A stretch of DNA of 63,688 nucleotides from Mangrovicoccus ximenensis (GCF_003056725.1 NZ_QBKZ01000015.1:1-63688), one strand, 5' to 3'. Positions 1-8,937 are shown, counted from the first letter of the stretch. The notes: generated by a model from the sequence alone, not told the origin. Translations and numbers: made by a program.

Positions 1-1
1 T

Positions 2-664
2 TTCGACGCCGTCAGCCTTGCCGACCTGAAGGGGAAGAAGATCCGCACCATCGGCGGCGCCCATGTCGACTGGGTGAACCATATCGGCGCCGTCTCGGTC
101 AGCGTGCCGGGCACCGAGATCTACAGCGGCCTGCAGCGCGGCTCGATCGACTGCACCACCGGCACGCCGCTCTTCCTGACGGATTTCTTCAAGCTTTCCG
201 AGGTGGTCAAGTCGGTGAACATGACGCCGATGGGGTCGCTCGATACCGGCGGGTTCTTCTTCAACGGCGACTACTGGGCCGGGCTGACGCCGCAGGAGCG
301 CCGAGCGATCTTCGATTCTTCGGCCGAGATGCTGGCCAAGGCCTATGTCGAATGGCAGGCCAATATCGACCATGCCTTCGAGGTGGCGCGCGATGCCGGG
401 GTGGAGATCCGCGATCCCTCCGAGGCCGATCTGGCGACGCTTGCGGCCTTCCGCGACAGCTATCTGGAGGGGCTGCCCGCCGCGGCGGCGGAAGAGCGCC
501 GCGTCGAGGACCCGACCGACTTGGTGCAGAGCTATCTGGCGGCCATCGACAAGTATGCGGCGATGATCGCCGGGGAGGACCTGTCGGACGAGGCCAAGCT
601 GGCGGCCTTCCTCAAGCGCGAGATCTTCGACCGGATCGACGTGGAAACCTACGGCATCTACTGA
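2..664 (+). CDS. TRAP transporter substrate-binding protein, DctP family (3' part)
   Basis: This is the carboxy-terminal 220 residues of a periplasmic solute receptor for a tripartite ATP-independent (TRAP) transporter, which imports organic acids or similar solutes using an ion gradient. The frame is already open at the first base of the window, so the signal peptide and first lobe lie outside. The visible part has the DctP pattern of a lobe that begins 'DLKGKKIR', then a 'YSGLQRGSIDCT' stretch like the ligand-lobe helix of the family, then a long C-terminal helix rich in Glu and Ala. The membrane subunits DctQ and DctM are not downstream; the next gene is convergent. They may be upstream, outside the window. 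The substrate cannot be inferred. Confidence 0.85.
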   Translation, partial: FDAVSLADLKGKKIRTIGGAHVDWVNHIGAVSVSVPGTEIYSGLQRGSIDCTTGTPLFLTDFFKLSEVVKSVNMTPMGSLDTGGFFFNGDYWAGLTPQERRAIFDSSAEMLAKAYVEWQANIDHAFEVARDAGVEIRDPSEADLATLAAFRDSYLEGLPAAAAEERRVEDPTDLVQSYLAAIDKYAAMIAGEDLSDEAKLAAFLKREIFDRIDVETYGIY

Positions 665-672
665 GCCAAGGC

Positions 673-697
673 GCGCGGCGGGATGGCCCCGCCGCGC
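673..697. terminator. GC-rich hairpin between convergent genes
   Basis: A perfect 10-bp inverted repeat (gcgcggcggg / cccgccgcgc) with a 5-nt loop lies between the TRAP receptor stop and the stop of the minus-strand gene. Its position between convergent genes suggests a bidirectional transcription stop. There is no T-run, so this is inference from position and symmetry. Confidence 0.5.
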
Positions 698-704
698 CGC
701 CCGG

Positions 705-3053
705 TCAGCTTTCGTCCAGCCGGTAGACGCGCTTCGCCGTGCCGCTGTAGATCTGCCGCTTCTCGCCCTCGCCGGCGCCCGCGGTCAGCCGCTTGAACAT
801 GTTCCAGTTGGTGCCGTAGGTGATCCCGGCGCGCTCCACCGGGAAATTCGACGACACCATGCAGCGGTCAGGGCCGAAGATCTCGATCGACCGCTCGACA
901 TAGGGCCGCCACAGCTCGGCCAGGGCTTCGGAGCCGATCGGCCGTTCCGCCTGCCCGAAATCATAGGCGGCCAGCGTCATCAGGAGCCCGCCGAGCTTCA
1001 CCGTCACGTTCGGGCAGCGCGCCAGATCGCGCATGTCACGGGTCCAGTCCGCCAGAACCTCGGCCTCCCGTCCGCGGTAGCTGGCATGTCCGACCGGGCT
1101 GCCGGTATGGATCAGCACGATCTGCGCTTCGGGCACGGCGCGGGCGGCGGCGGCCACGTCGGGGATCTGCGGATGGTAGATGCTGGCCTCGAAGGCGAGC
1201 CCGCGCGCGGCGAGGCGGCGCAGCCCGTCCTGGAAGGCGGGCTCCAGGTAGAGCCCGGGCGCATCGGCGCTGACCGCGCCCTTGACGACCGGATCGGGAT
1301 CCCATTTGGCGCGCATGCGCACCGCGCGGGAGGCCGCCCGGTCGGCATTGCTGCGCGCGGTTTCGGCCTCGGCGCGGTAGCCGTCGGACAGCGCCGACAC
1401 CGCGGCGTCGAGCAGGTCGAGCGCGGGCTGCACCCTCGGGTCCTGCGGATCCGCCAGGGCCACGCCGCGCAGATAGAGACCGGGCCGGGCGTCGTAGGGC
1501 GCGAGGATCCCGTGGATGTCGCGGAACTTGTGGTAATGCTGCAGCCCGTCGCTGTCGATCCGCACCGCAAGCTGGAAGAGCCCCGGCGGATAGTCCGGAT
1601 TGTCCCGCAGATGCGCCACCAGCTGGGCATATTCGGTATCGATGCTGCCGCCGGGGCGTTCGAGCTCGACGAATTCGGCGATGATCTCCGGCCGGGCGGG
1701 GTCGAGAGACAGGCTGTGCTCCTGGTCGGCCTGCGTGCCTGCCGGGCCGACAACCGGCAGGTAGGGCGGCAGCCGGCCGGGGCGCAGCGCCGTCAGCGAC
1801 CACAGGATCTGGTTCACCCAGCGCAGATGGGTCATCTCGCTGATCGCCACCGAGAGCAGGATCTGGCGCGCGGCGCGCAGATCGGCGGCGAGGCCGGGCC
1901 AGGCGGCCTCTTCGGCGGCGGTCACTTCCTCGGGCGCGCGGATCGAGAAGGTGGCGTAGAGATAGCGCAGCGCCAGGATGAATTCGAGCGGGCCGAGATT
2001 GCCGCGCAGGTCGCGGCAGATCTCCTCGAGCGGCGGGCCGGGATCGGGCGGGGGCGGCGCCGAGCCTGCGGGCGTGGCATTCGCCTCCTGGCCCTGCAGC
2101 ACGAAGTCGAGCTCCTGCCAGTGCAGGTTGATCTCGTAGGGGTCGTAGCGGTGGCGCCGCGCCTCGTCGATCGTGGTGGCGGCCTGCACATCGGCGGCCG
2201 GGTCGCTGCGGCGGCGCATCCAGTCGAGGAAGCTGACCGGCTGCAGCGGGTCCTCCGCCGCTTCCTGCCCGGCCTGCAGGCGCCCGCGGTCATTGGGGTC
2301 GGGGACCTCGCCCAGCACCACGTCGGGGTGGTTCGAGGCCCAGTACTGGCAGGCGCAGTCGCGGAAATCATGCGTCCATGGGCTGCACATCGAGGCGGTC
2401 AGCTCGCCGGGATGGTAGACATCCGGGATCATGCCTTCGCCGTCAAGATAGGCGCGTCGCTTGCCGGCGAGCACGACCGGCAGGCCGGTGGGCTGTCCCT
2501 CGGCGTCGCGCTGCGTGAGCGCGATCGCCAGATCGGCCTCGGCCGGATCGGCGCTGCGCTCGATCAGGCGGATGATCCACCAGGCGATCTCGCCTTCATA
2601 GGGCGTGCAGACCCGCGCATTCTGCCAGACCGACACGTCATAAAGCTCGATCCGGCGGCCCTTCTGCTCCACCCAGTGCAGGTACCACTGGCCGGAGCCG
2701 AGCGCCGCGCCCTCCGGCCCGTTCAGCTTTTGCGCCAGCGTCTCGACCCAGGGCCAGGGCTCGCCGAAGACCGGATCGCCGGTGGTGTCGGCATAGACCA
2801 GCTGTGCGCCCTGGGTGCCGTCGGGGCCTTCGGGCGTCACGCCGGGAAAGGCGAAGACGAGGCCCGGAAAGAACCGCACGTCGAGCTGGCGGAGGTCGAA
2901 TTCCAGCCCCGGAAAGCAGTTGCCGACGCCGGAGTCCATCAGCGTCGCGACGGAGTTGCCGAGCACCGGCTCGGGATAGGCGGGCAGGTCGGGCGCGGCC
3001 TGGCGGGCCGCCATGTTCATCGGGCGGATCTTGCGGTCGGGCGTGTCGGTCAT
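705..3053 (-). CDS. Chimeric protein: ferritin-like (VioB-type) domain joined to amidohydrolase C-terminus
   Basis: A 782-residue open frame made of two unrelated parts. Residues 1 to about 575 contain an N-terminal domain with a Pro-Trp-x-x-Asp-Phe stretch (SPWTHDFRDC) that recalls CTQ-cofactor oxidases of the LodA type. It is followed by a ferritin-like helical domain of the VioB family (PLEFILALRYLYATFSI, then ISEMTHLRW, the Glu and Glu-x-x-His helices). From about residue 580 (near base 1320) the sequence abruptly becomes the C-terminal third of an amidohydrolase-2 family TIM barrel (RAKWDPDPVVKG, IVLIHTGSP, SSNFPVERAG, ending in AKRVYRL). The amidohydrolase lacks its metal-binding N-terminus. 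The start overlaps the stop of the upstream fragment by ATGA, so the N-terminal gene is a natural partner of that fragment. I read the fusion as a join between two genes rather than a designed two-domain enzyme. Confidence 0.7.
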   Translation of the reverse strand: MTDTPDRKIRPMNMAARQAAPDLPAYPEPVLGNSVATLMDSGVGNCFPGLEFDLRQLDVRFFPGLVFAFPGVTPEGPDGTQGAQLVYADTTGDPVFGEPWPWVETLAQKLNGPEGAALGSGQWYLHWVEQKGRRIELYDVSVWQNARVCTPYEGEIAWWIIRLIERSADPAEADLAIALTQRDAEGQPTGLPVVLAGKRRAYLDGEGMIPDVYHPGELTASMCSPWTHDFRDCACQYWASNHPDVVLGEVPDPNDRGRLQAGQEAAEDPLQPVSFLDWMRRRSDPAADVQAATTIDEARRHRYDPYEINLHWQELDFVLQGQEANATPAGSAPPPPDPGPPLEEICRDLRGNLGPLEFILALRYLYATFSIRAPEEVTAAEEAAWPGLAADLRAARQILLSVAISEMTHLRWVNQILWSLTALRPGRLPPYLPVVGPAGTQADQEHSLSLDPARPEIIAEFVELERPGGSIDTEYAQLVAHLRDNPDYPPGLFQLAVRIDSDGLQHYHKFRDIHGILAPYDARPGLYLRGVALADPQDPRVQPALDLLDAAVSALSDGYRAEAETARSNADRAASRAVRMRAKWDPDPVVKGAVSADAPGLYLEPAFQDGLRRLAARGLAFEASIYHPQIPDVAAAARAVPEAQIVLIHTGSPVGHASYRGREAEVLADWTRDMRDLARCPNVTVKLGGLLMTLAAYDFGQAERPIGSEALAELWRPYVERSIEIFGPDRCMVSSNFPVERAGITYGTNWNMFKRLTAGAGEGEKRQIYSGTAKRVYRLDES

Positions 3054-3304
3054 GCCTCGTCTTCCTCCGGAACATCCGGCGCGGCGCGCCAGGACGGGTC
3101 GCTTTCGAGCTTGTCGAGATAGGCCATCAGCAGGTCGTATTGCCGCCGCGTGATGGACAGCGGCACCCCCATCGAATGGCGCATGAAGGGCGGCATCCGC
3201 ATGTCGTAGGAGGTGTCGGGCAGGGTGCGCGGATCGCGGAAGCGCAGGGTGGTGCCGCCGGGGGCGGCCTCGTGGCCCTCGTCCCGGTGGCGGCCGACCG
3301 GCAC
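3050..3304 (-). pseudogene. C-terminal fragment of a larger protein, coupled to the ferritin-like gene
   Basis: An 84-codon frame that begins only because a GTG is available; the real gene must be longer. The recognisable part is the last 50 residues, including DMRMPPFMRHSMGVPLSI and TRRQYDLLMAYLDKLE, which look like the end of a large oxidase-type protein rather than a free-standing peptide. Its stop codon overlaps the ATG of the ferritin-like gene (ATGA), a sign of a translationally coupled pair. Upstream the frame runs into aldehyde dehydrogenase sequence out of register, placing a join near 3290-3330. I suspect a LodA-like amine or amino-acid oxidase because of the neighbour's motif, but this is weak. 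Confidence 0.45.
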
Positions 3305-4785
3305 CTCGGCCGCTGGGGCCGGGCGACCGGCGCCCCGGCCGTCAGAGCCGGGGCCCCTTCCTTCGCCCTGGTATAGGCGCGGAGCCCCTCCCAGCCGCCT
3401 TCCCGGCCGAAGCCGCTTTCCTTCACGCCGCCGAAGCCCGCCGCCGCGTCGAACATGTTGGCACCGTTGACCCAGACCACCCCGGCCGCGAGCTTCGCCG
3501 CCAGGTCAAGCGCCACGTTCACGTTCTCGGTCCAGACCGAGGCGGCCAGCCCGTAGCGCGTGGCATTGGCGACCTGCACCGCCTCGCCCGGTGTGCGGAA
3601 GGTGGTGGACACGAGAACGGGGCCGAAGATCTCCTCCTGCATCAGTGGATCGGCCGGTTCCAGCCCGGTGACCAGCATCGGCGCCATGAAGGCCCCGCCT
3701 TCGGGCAGCGGACAGGGCGCGGCGAAGACCTCGCCGCCGGTTTCCGCGACCATCGCCGCCACCCGCGCGCGATGCGCCGGATCAACCATGGCGCCGAGGT
3801 CGATGCCTTTGTCGAGCGGATCGCCGACCCGGAGCGTCGCCATCCGCTTGCGCAACCGCGCGTGGAAGGCGTCCGCAATGCCCTCCTGCACGATCAGCCG
3901 CGATCCCGCGCAGCAGACCTGCCCGCCATTGAACCAGATGGAATCGACCAGCCCCTCGATGGCGCTGTCGAGATCGGCATCCTCGCAAACGATGAAGGGC
4001 GACTTGCCGCCGAGCTCCAGCGTCAGCGCCTTGCCCTGCCCCGCCGTCCCCTTGCGGATCGCGCGGCCGACCCCGGTCGAGCCGGTGAAGGCAACCTCGT
4101 CGACATCGGGATGCGCTGCCAGCGCCGCGCCGGTGGTGCCGTCGCCGGTGACAATCGTCAGGACACCCTCGGGCAGCCCGGCCTCGGCGGCAATTTCCGC
4201 GAAATAGAGGGCGGTCAGCGGCGTCCATTCGGCAGGCTTCAGCACCACGGTGTTGCCCATGGCCAGCGCCGGGGCGACTTTCCAGGCGAGCATCAGCAGC
4301 GGGAAGTTCCACGGGATGATCTGGCCGCAGACGCCCAGCGGCGCACGCTCCGGCAGTTCCTCCGCCATCAGCTGCGCCATGCCCGCATGGTAGTAGAAGT
4401 GCCGCGCCGCCAGCGGCAGGTCGGCATCGCGGGACTCGCGGATCGGCTTGCCGGTGTCGAGCGTCTCCAGCACGGCCAGCGTGCGGGCGTGTTTCTGCAG
4501 GAGACGCGCCATCCCATAGAGAATCCGCGCCCGCTGGTGCCCGGGCGTCGCGGCCCATGCCGGGAAGGCCGCGCGGGCAGCCGCGACAGCAGCATCGACA
4601 TCCGCCGGACTGCCCTGCCCCACTTCGGCCAGAAGCTCGCCGGTCGCCGGGTTGCGGGTCTCGAAGGTCTCTGCCCCCTCGGCCGCGAACCGGCGGCCAT
4701 GGCGGTCGAGCCAGGCCATCGCCTCGGCAGCGCTCTCTGGCGCGGGGCCGTACTCCATGCTCTCGAAAATCTCCCTGACGGTCAT
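3127..4785 (-). CDS. Aldehyde dehydrogenase, truncated and frame-shifted at the C-terminus
   Basis: An NAD(P)-dependent aldehyde dehydrogenase that oxidises an aldehyde to a carboxylic acid in the cytosol. The Rossmann and catalytic parts are present: IIPWNFPLLM, the adenine-ribose-binding VLKPAEWTPLTA, AFTGSTGVG, the general-base Glu in LELGGKSPF and the nucleophilic Cys in GGQVCCAGSRL. The chosen ATG at 4785 has AGGGAGA upstream and overlaps the stop of the DUF1272 gene by ATGA. The ALDH found beside deoC in related bacteria is, as I recall, a longer protein of about 780 residues. Here family sequence ends at roughly residue 490 (LTAGAPVA), and the last 60 or so codons are an out-of-frame reading of the neighbouring fragment. 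The catalytic core may still fold, but the product is abnormal. Confidence 0.8.
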   Translation of the reverse strand: MTVREIFESMEYGPAPESAAEAMAWLDRHGRRFAAEGAETFETRNPATGELLAEVGQGSPADVDAAVAAARAAFPAWAATPGHQRARILYGMARLLQKHARTLAVLETLDTGKPIRESRDADLPLAARHFYYHAGMAQLMAEELPERAPLGVCGQIIPWNFPLLMLAWKVAPALAMGNTVVLKPAEWTPLTALYFAEIAAEAGLPEGVLTIVTGDGTTGAALAAHPDVDEVAFTGSTGVGRAIRKGTAGQGKALTLELGGKSPFIVCEDADLDSAIEGLVDSIWFNGGQVCCAGSRLIVQEGIADAFHARLRKRMATLRVGDPLDKGIDLGAMVDPAHRARVAAMVAETGGEVFAAPCPLPEGGAFMAPMLVTGLEPADPLMQEEIFGPVLVSTTFRTPGEAVQVANATRYGLAASVWTENVNVALDLAAKLAAGVVWVNGANMFDAAAGFGGVKESGFGREGGWEGLRAYTRAKEGAPALTAGAPVARPQRPRCRSAATGTRATRPPPAAPPCASAIRAPCPTPPTTCGCRPSCAIRWGCRCPSRGGNTTC

Positions 4786-5036
4786 GCCGCGTCTCCCTGA
4801 CTGCAGCCCTCGAGCGCATGATGGCGCGTGGTCGATGCCGGGTGCTTCACCAGCATGTGCGCGGGACGGACCGGGCGCGGAACGAAATTGCCGCCGCAAT
4901 TCGGGCAGACGCCCTTCAGATGCGCCTCGACGCAATCGGCGCAGAAGGTGCATTCATAGCTGCAGATCCGCGCCTCCGGGCTGCCGGGCGGCAGGTCCCG
5001 GTCGCAGCATTCGCAGTTCGGCTTGAGTTCCAGCAT
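4782..5036 (-). CDS. DUF1272 zinc-ribbon-like small protein
   Basis: An 84-residue protein of the DUF1272 family, function unknown. It begins MLELKPNCECCDRDLPPG and carries closely spaced cysteine pairs (CECC, CSYECTFCADC, CPNC), the pattern expected of a metal-binding treble-clef or zinc-ribbon fold. The start at 5036 was chosen because the family begins at this Met; the longer open frame upstream is deoC in another register. It sits four bases after deoC and overlaps the aldehyde dehydrogenase by ATGA, so the three form one transcription unit. The cysteines suggest a regulatory or scaffold role, but that is only inference. Confidence 0.85.
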   Translation of the reverse strand: MLELKPNCECCDRDLPPGSPEARICSYECTFCADCVEAHLKGVCPNCGGNFVPRPVRPAHMLVKHPASTTRHHALEGCSQGDAA

Positions 5037-5040
5037 GTTG

Positions 5041-6078
5041 CTACCCCAATGCATGGCGCCAGGAGGCGGAATAGGCGCCGGTGACATGATGTTCGAGCTG
5101 CCGCTCGATATCGCCCAGCAGCGACGAGGCGCCAAAGCGGAAGAGGTCGGGGCGCAGCCAGTCGTCGCCCAGCTCCTCCTTCATCAGCGCCATGTAGGTC
5201 AGCGCGTCCTTGGCCTTGGAAATGCCGCCGGCCGGCTTGTAGCCGACCTTGATCCCGGTCGCCTCGCGGTAGGCTCTGATCGCGCGGACCATGACCAGGC
5301 TGACCGGCAGCGTGGCATTGACGCTTTCCTTGCCGGTGGAGGTCTTGATGAAATCCGACCCCGCCATCATGCAAACAAGCGAGGCGCGGGCGACGTTCTG
5401 CAAAGTGCCGAGCTCGCCGGTCGCCAGGATCGCCTTCATGTGGGCCGCGCCGCAGGCGGCGCGCATCGCGCGGGTCTCGTCATAGAGCGCCTGCCAGTTG
5501 CCGGTCAGCACGTGGCGGCGCGAGATCACGATGTCGATCTCCTCCGCGCCTGCCGCGACCGAGGCCTCGATTTCCTTCAGCCGCAGGTCGAAAGGCGAGA
5601 GGCCGGCGGGGAAGCCGGTGGAGACAGCCGCGACCGGGATGCCGGAGCCTTTCAGCGCCTCGACGGCCGGGGCGATCATCTCGTGATAGACGCAGACCGC
5701 GCCGGTGGTGATGGCGGGCAGCCCCAGCGCCTCCAGCAGGTCGGCGCGCACCGGCTGGCGGGCCTTGGCGCAGAGGCGGCGGACCCGGCCGACGACCGGC
5801 ATGTACCGGGGCCGCGGCCTCCGGGCAAAACGCGGCTCCCGGGGCGGCGGCGGTGCCAGCGCAGACCAGAGCGGTCCGCTCCGCTTCAGCCGGTCGGGGA
5901 ATGCGCCCGGCAGGGCCAGGTCGAGCAATTCCTGCGGCAGAGGCAGGAACGTCCAGATCCGGTCGAGACCCGGCCGCCATGGACTGTCCTCGCGCGTCTG
6001 CGCCATGCCCCTCCCGGGCGGGGCCTCGCGCAGGGCACTGGCGGCGGCTTCGATCCAATTCGGGTCCAAGAGTGACAC
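5041..6078 (-). CDS. deoC: Deoxyribose-phosphate aldolase with foreign N-terminus
   Basis: DeoC splits 2-deoxyribose 5-phosphate into acetaldehyde and glyceraldehyde 3-phosphate, the last step of deoxynucleoside breakdown. The acetaldehyde would be a substrate for the aldehyde dehydrogenase in the same operon. From about residue 98 (RVRRLCAKARQPV) the sequence is typical. It has the Asp of EIDIVIS, the Schiff-base Lys in DFIKTSTGKESV, and the second active-site Lys in GYKPAGGIS. Residues 1 to about 97 (including PQELLDLALPGAFPDRL and PPPPREPRFARRPRP) do not resemble a DeoC N-terminus and replace roughly 100 residues, including the first barrel strand. The start is a GTG without a strong ribosome site, and the foreign frame appears open further upstream. 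The gene is therefore probably a join near base 5785 and not functional as read. Confidence 0.8.
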   Translation of the reverse strand: MSLLDPNWIEAAASALREAPPGRGMAQTREDSPWRPGLDRIWTFLPLPQELLDLALPGAFPDRLKRSGPLWSALAPPPPREPRFARRPRPRYMPVVGRVRRLCAKARQPVRADLLEALGLPAITTGAVCVYHEMIAPAVEALKGSGIPVAAVSTGFPAGLSPFDLRLKEIEASVAAGAEEIDIVISRRHVLTGNWQALYDETRAMRAACGAAHMKAILATGELGTLQNVARASLVCMMAGSDFIKTSTGKESVNATLPVSLVMVRAIRAYREATGIKVGYKPAGGISKAKDALTYMALMKEELGDDWLRPDLFRFGASSLLGDIERQLEHHVTGAYSASWRHALG

Positions 6079-6514
6079 CGGCGCGACGATCTCCGCCAGC
6101 TGGTGCGGGCGCGGCCGAGGTCCGCGGGCCGTCCCGCCGTTGCCGGCGCGTAGAGCCCTGCGCGGGCCAGGAAGAGCGGGAAATGGATCGCCGGCAAATG
6201 CGGGACTGGGTCCCGCGCGCCGATTGCCGGGCCGTTTGCGGCGCTGGATCTTCCGTCATCTCCTGCCATCGCCGCACCATCCTGCACCGGCGTAGGTCCC
6301 GCGGCGAGATCGCCGTGCAACGGGGCCACTCCGGAATTCCGGATGCTGGCGGCCTGCATTCTCCGGAATACCCCCCTTGGAAACCTGCGGCGAGGCGCGC
6401 ATGATCAAGTTGACGCTGAGTCAAGATTGCCATGGCGCCGGGAACAGGGGTCCTGACGCCGCGTGCCGGTCGCGTCTTGCCATGCAAATCCTGACAGAAC
6501 CGAGGGGTCCCGCC
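6079..6514. other. Region without a confident gene
   Basis: The first part, to about 6240, is probably the upstream continuation of the unidentified gene whose end is fused to deoC; frames on the minus strand are open but unrecognised. The remainder should hold the promoter and leader of the trypsin/VWA gene. I see no convincing promoter hexamers and no RNA structure. Confidence 0.3.
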
Positions 6515-8755
6515 ATGTCACATGTCTGCGGTACGGTCGAAATCCTTTCCACGCCAGTCCAGGTCGGGCCCGACAGCGGCGATCCGCCCGCCTCGCCCGG
6601 CACATGGACCGTCGAGCTGCCCTACGAGGCGGCCGGCACGAAATTCGTGATCCTGCATTTCGAGGCGGTCTCGCTGCCTGCGGGAAACCGGCTGGAAGTC
6701 GAGCTGGGCTACGATACCGACGTCTTCACCTCGGCCGACGGCACCGCCTTCTGGACGCGGCCGGTCAATATACACCACCTGCCGGGCGGCACGATCCCGC
6801 TGCGCTATGTTGCGGCGGGCAGCAATTCCGGCGGCGCCACCGTCGACCGCTATGGGCGCGGGCAGAGCGTGCCGAGCTATGCCTCGGGCCATGACAGCGT
6901 CACCAATTGCGATCCGTTCCTGCCGGGCCCCTGGGTGGAGCCCGACTTCCCGCATGTGCCGGGATCGACGGGGCCGCGCTATGATCCCTTCTGGATCTGC
7001 GACCAGGCGAACCCGCCGGAATGGGTGAATGCCCGCTGCGCCGCGGCCGGGTCGGTCCGGCGCGACCTCGCGCCCAGCGTCGGCATGATCCTCACCGTGC
7101 ATCCGCCGGCCTCCGGCCATCCGGAGGAAAGCGTCAGCACCTGCTCGGTCACGCTGATCGACAGCGACCTGGTGGCGACGGCGGCGCATTGCATCGCCGA
7201 CCACCCGTTCGAGGTGCCCTCGAGCTCGGTCACCTTCGACTACGAGGTGAATTGCGACGGTTCGCTGGTGCCGGCCTACGATGCCGTGTTCCACAAGGTC
7301 ATCCGGCTGGTGAAGTACCGCTACACCGACGGGCGCGACTACGCGATCCTGCAGCTGCGCGGCGCGCCGCCGGTGGCGCCGGTGCCGGTGCTGAACGGCT
7401 ATCCCGGCGCGGGCAGCCCGGTCTTCGGCATCCACCACCCGAACGGCGCGGTGAAGAAGATCTCGCCCTCGCCGGCAGGCACGGTCCCGGTGCAGAATGT
7501 CAGCGGCGGCATGATCCATGTCGATCTCGACGTTTCGGGGGGCAGTTCCGGCTCCGGGCTCTTCGACACGGCCGGGCGGCTCCTCGGCGTGCTGTCGGTC
7601 GGCAATGCCTGCGACCTCTACTATTCCTCGTCGGCGCTGATGCTGAACGACCCGATCGAGATTCCCGATCCGCCTGAGGAGCGCGCGGTGATGCTGGTGC
7701 TCGACCGCTCGGGCAGCATGTCCGAGCCCGCGCTCGGCGGCGGCTCCAAGATCGATGCCGCACGCGATGCGGCCGAACTCTTCACGTCGATGATGCGCGC
7801 GGCGGAAGGCAATGCAGCCGGGCTGGTCAGCTTCGCCGGGAATGCCAGCTCGCCGCCCGAGGCCGCGCTCGATCCGCTCGACGAGGCGCAGCGCGGCCTC
7901 ATCCTCGGCGCGCTGCCCGGGATCGCGCCGGGGGGGCGCACCAGCATCGGCGACGGGCTGGCCTCGGCGCGCAGCCAATTGAATGCGACCTCCGGCCTGC
8001 CGCGGGCGATGCTGGTCCTGACCGACGGAATGGAGAACGAGCCGCAGGCCATCGCCGATGTCACGGGGCTGGGCGGCACCGAGATCACCGCGATCGGCTT
8101 CGGCACGGAAAGCAGCCTCGACGGGCCTCGGCTGACCGCGCTCGCCCAGGATCACGGCGGCTACTACAAGCGCGCGGGCACCGGGCTCGAACTGCGCAAG
8201 TTCTTCGCTCTGGCCTTCGGCGACATCTTCGAGGCCGGCGCGCTGTCCGACCCGGACCTGCATCTGGCCCGGGACAGGCGCGAAGGGCCCGCGATCCCCT
8301 TCAGCGTCTGCGGCGAGGAGACCGTCACCGTGGTGGCCGGCTGGGACATGCCACAGGCGCGGCTGCGCCTCGTCGTCACCACGCCGTCGGGCCAGGTGCT
8401 CGACCTCTCCGCCGGCGGCATCGTCACCGAGACCGGCAACACCTGGACCTTCGCCCGCATCCCGCTGCCCCAGGGCGGCGAGCGCGACGGGACCTGGACG
8501 GCGCGGGTGGTGCGCAGCGGCGGCAGCCAGGAGTTCCCGCCGGAACCGGTCGCCCTCGACTATTTCGTCACGGTGATCGCCCGCGGCGGTCCCTCGCTGC
8601 GGCCGTTCCGCCAGCCGCGGCACCTCTATACCGGCGATGTTCTTACCCCGCGGGTCATCTTCCAGTATCCCGACGAGTCCGTGCCGCGGGGCGGCGAGGT
8701 GCGGCTGCGCATCCGGCGTCCCGATGCGGGCACCGGCACGGCGCTGGCGGATGGC
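6515..8755 (+). CDS. Trypsin-like serine protease fused to a von Willebrand factor A domain, 3' end lost
   Basis: A multidomain protein of about 745 recognisable residues. After a beta-rich N-terminal domain of about 150 residues comes a chymotrypsin-fold domain with the full catalytic triad in context: His in VATAAHCIAD, Asp in GRDYAILQLRG and Ser in SGGSSGSGLFD. A VWA domain follows with an intact MIDAS (LVLDRSGSMSE near residue 395, then TSIGDGL and LTDGMENE), then a beta-sandwich-like domain. The ATG at 6515 has GAGG upstream; an alternative ATG at 6482 adds eleven residues. No signal peptide is evident with either start, although the Cys-rich composition suggests an extracellular protein. 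Near 8750 the family frame breaks into a priA tail. The original frame stays open through the next gene in antisense to 9442, which is not real coding. Confidence 0.75.
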
Positions 8756-8823
8756 TGGCGCAGCTGCGCCCGCCGCAGAACCTGCGCCTGGCCGTCGACA
8801 TCGACCCGCAGAGTTTCTTCTGA
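8752..8823 (+). pseudogene. priA: Last codons of primosomal helicase PriA
   Basis: A short fragment in a different frame from the preceding VWA gene. It reads WLAQLRPPQNLRLAVDIDPQ then SFF and stop, which closely matches the C-terminal strand of bacterial PriA (the VDIDPQSF ending is characteristic of alphaproteobacterial PriA). Only about 22 codons are present, with no start, so this is the 3' remnant of a gene whose body lies elsewhere. It marks a join near 8735-8755. Confidence 0.7.
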
Positions 8824-8937
8824 GACCGGCAGGCCCGGCCCGCTGCGCCGGAGGCCTGCGGGATGGAGCCTCAGGAGCCGATGCCGCCCCGATCCGGGAT
8901 GCGCCCCCGGACAAGGCCGTCCGGGCATGGCAGGAGG

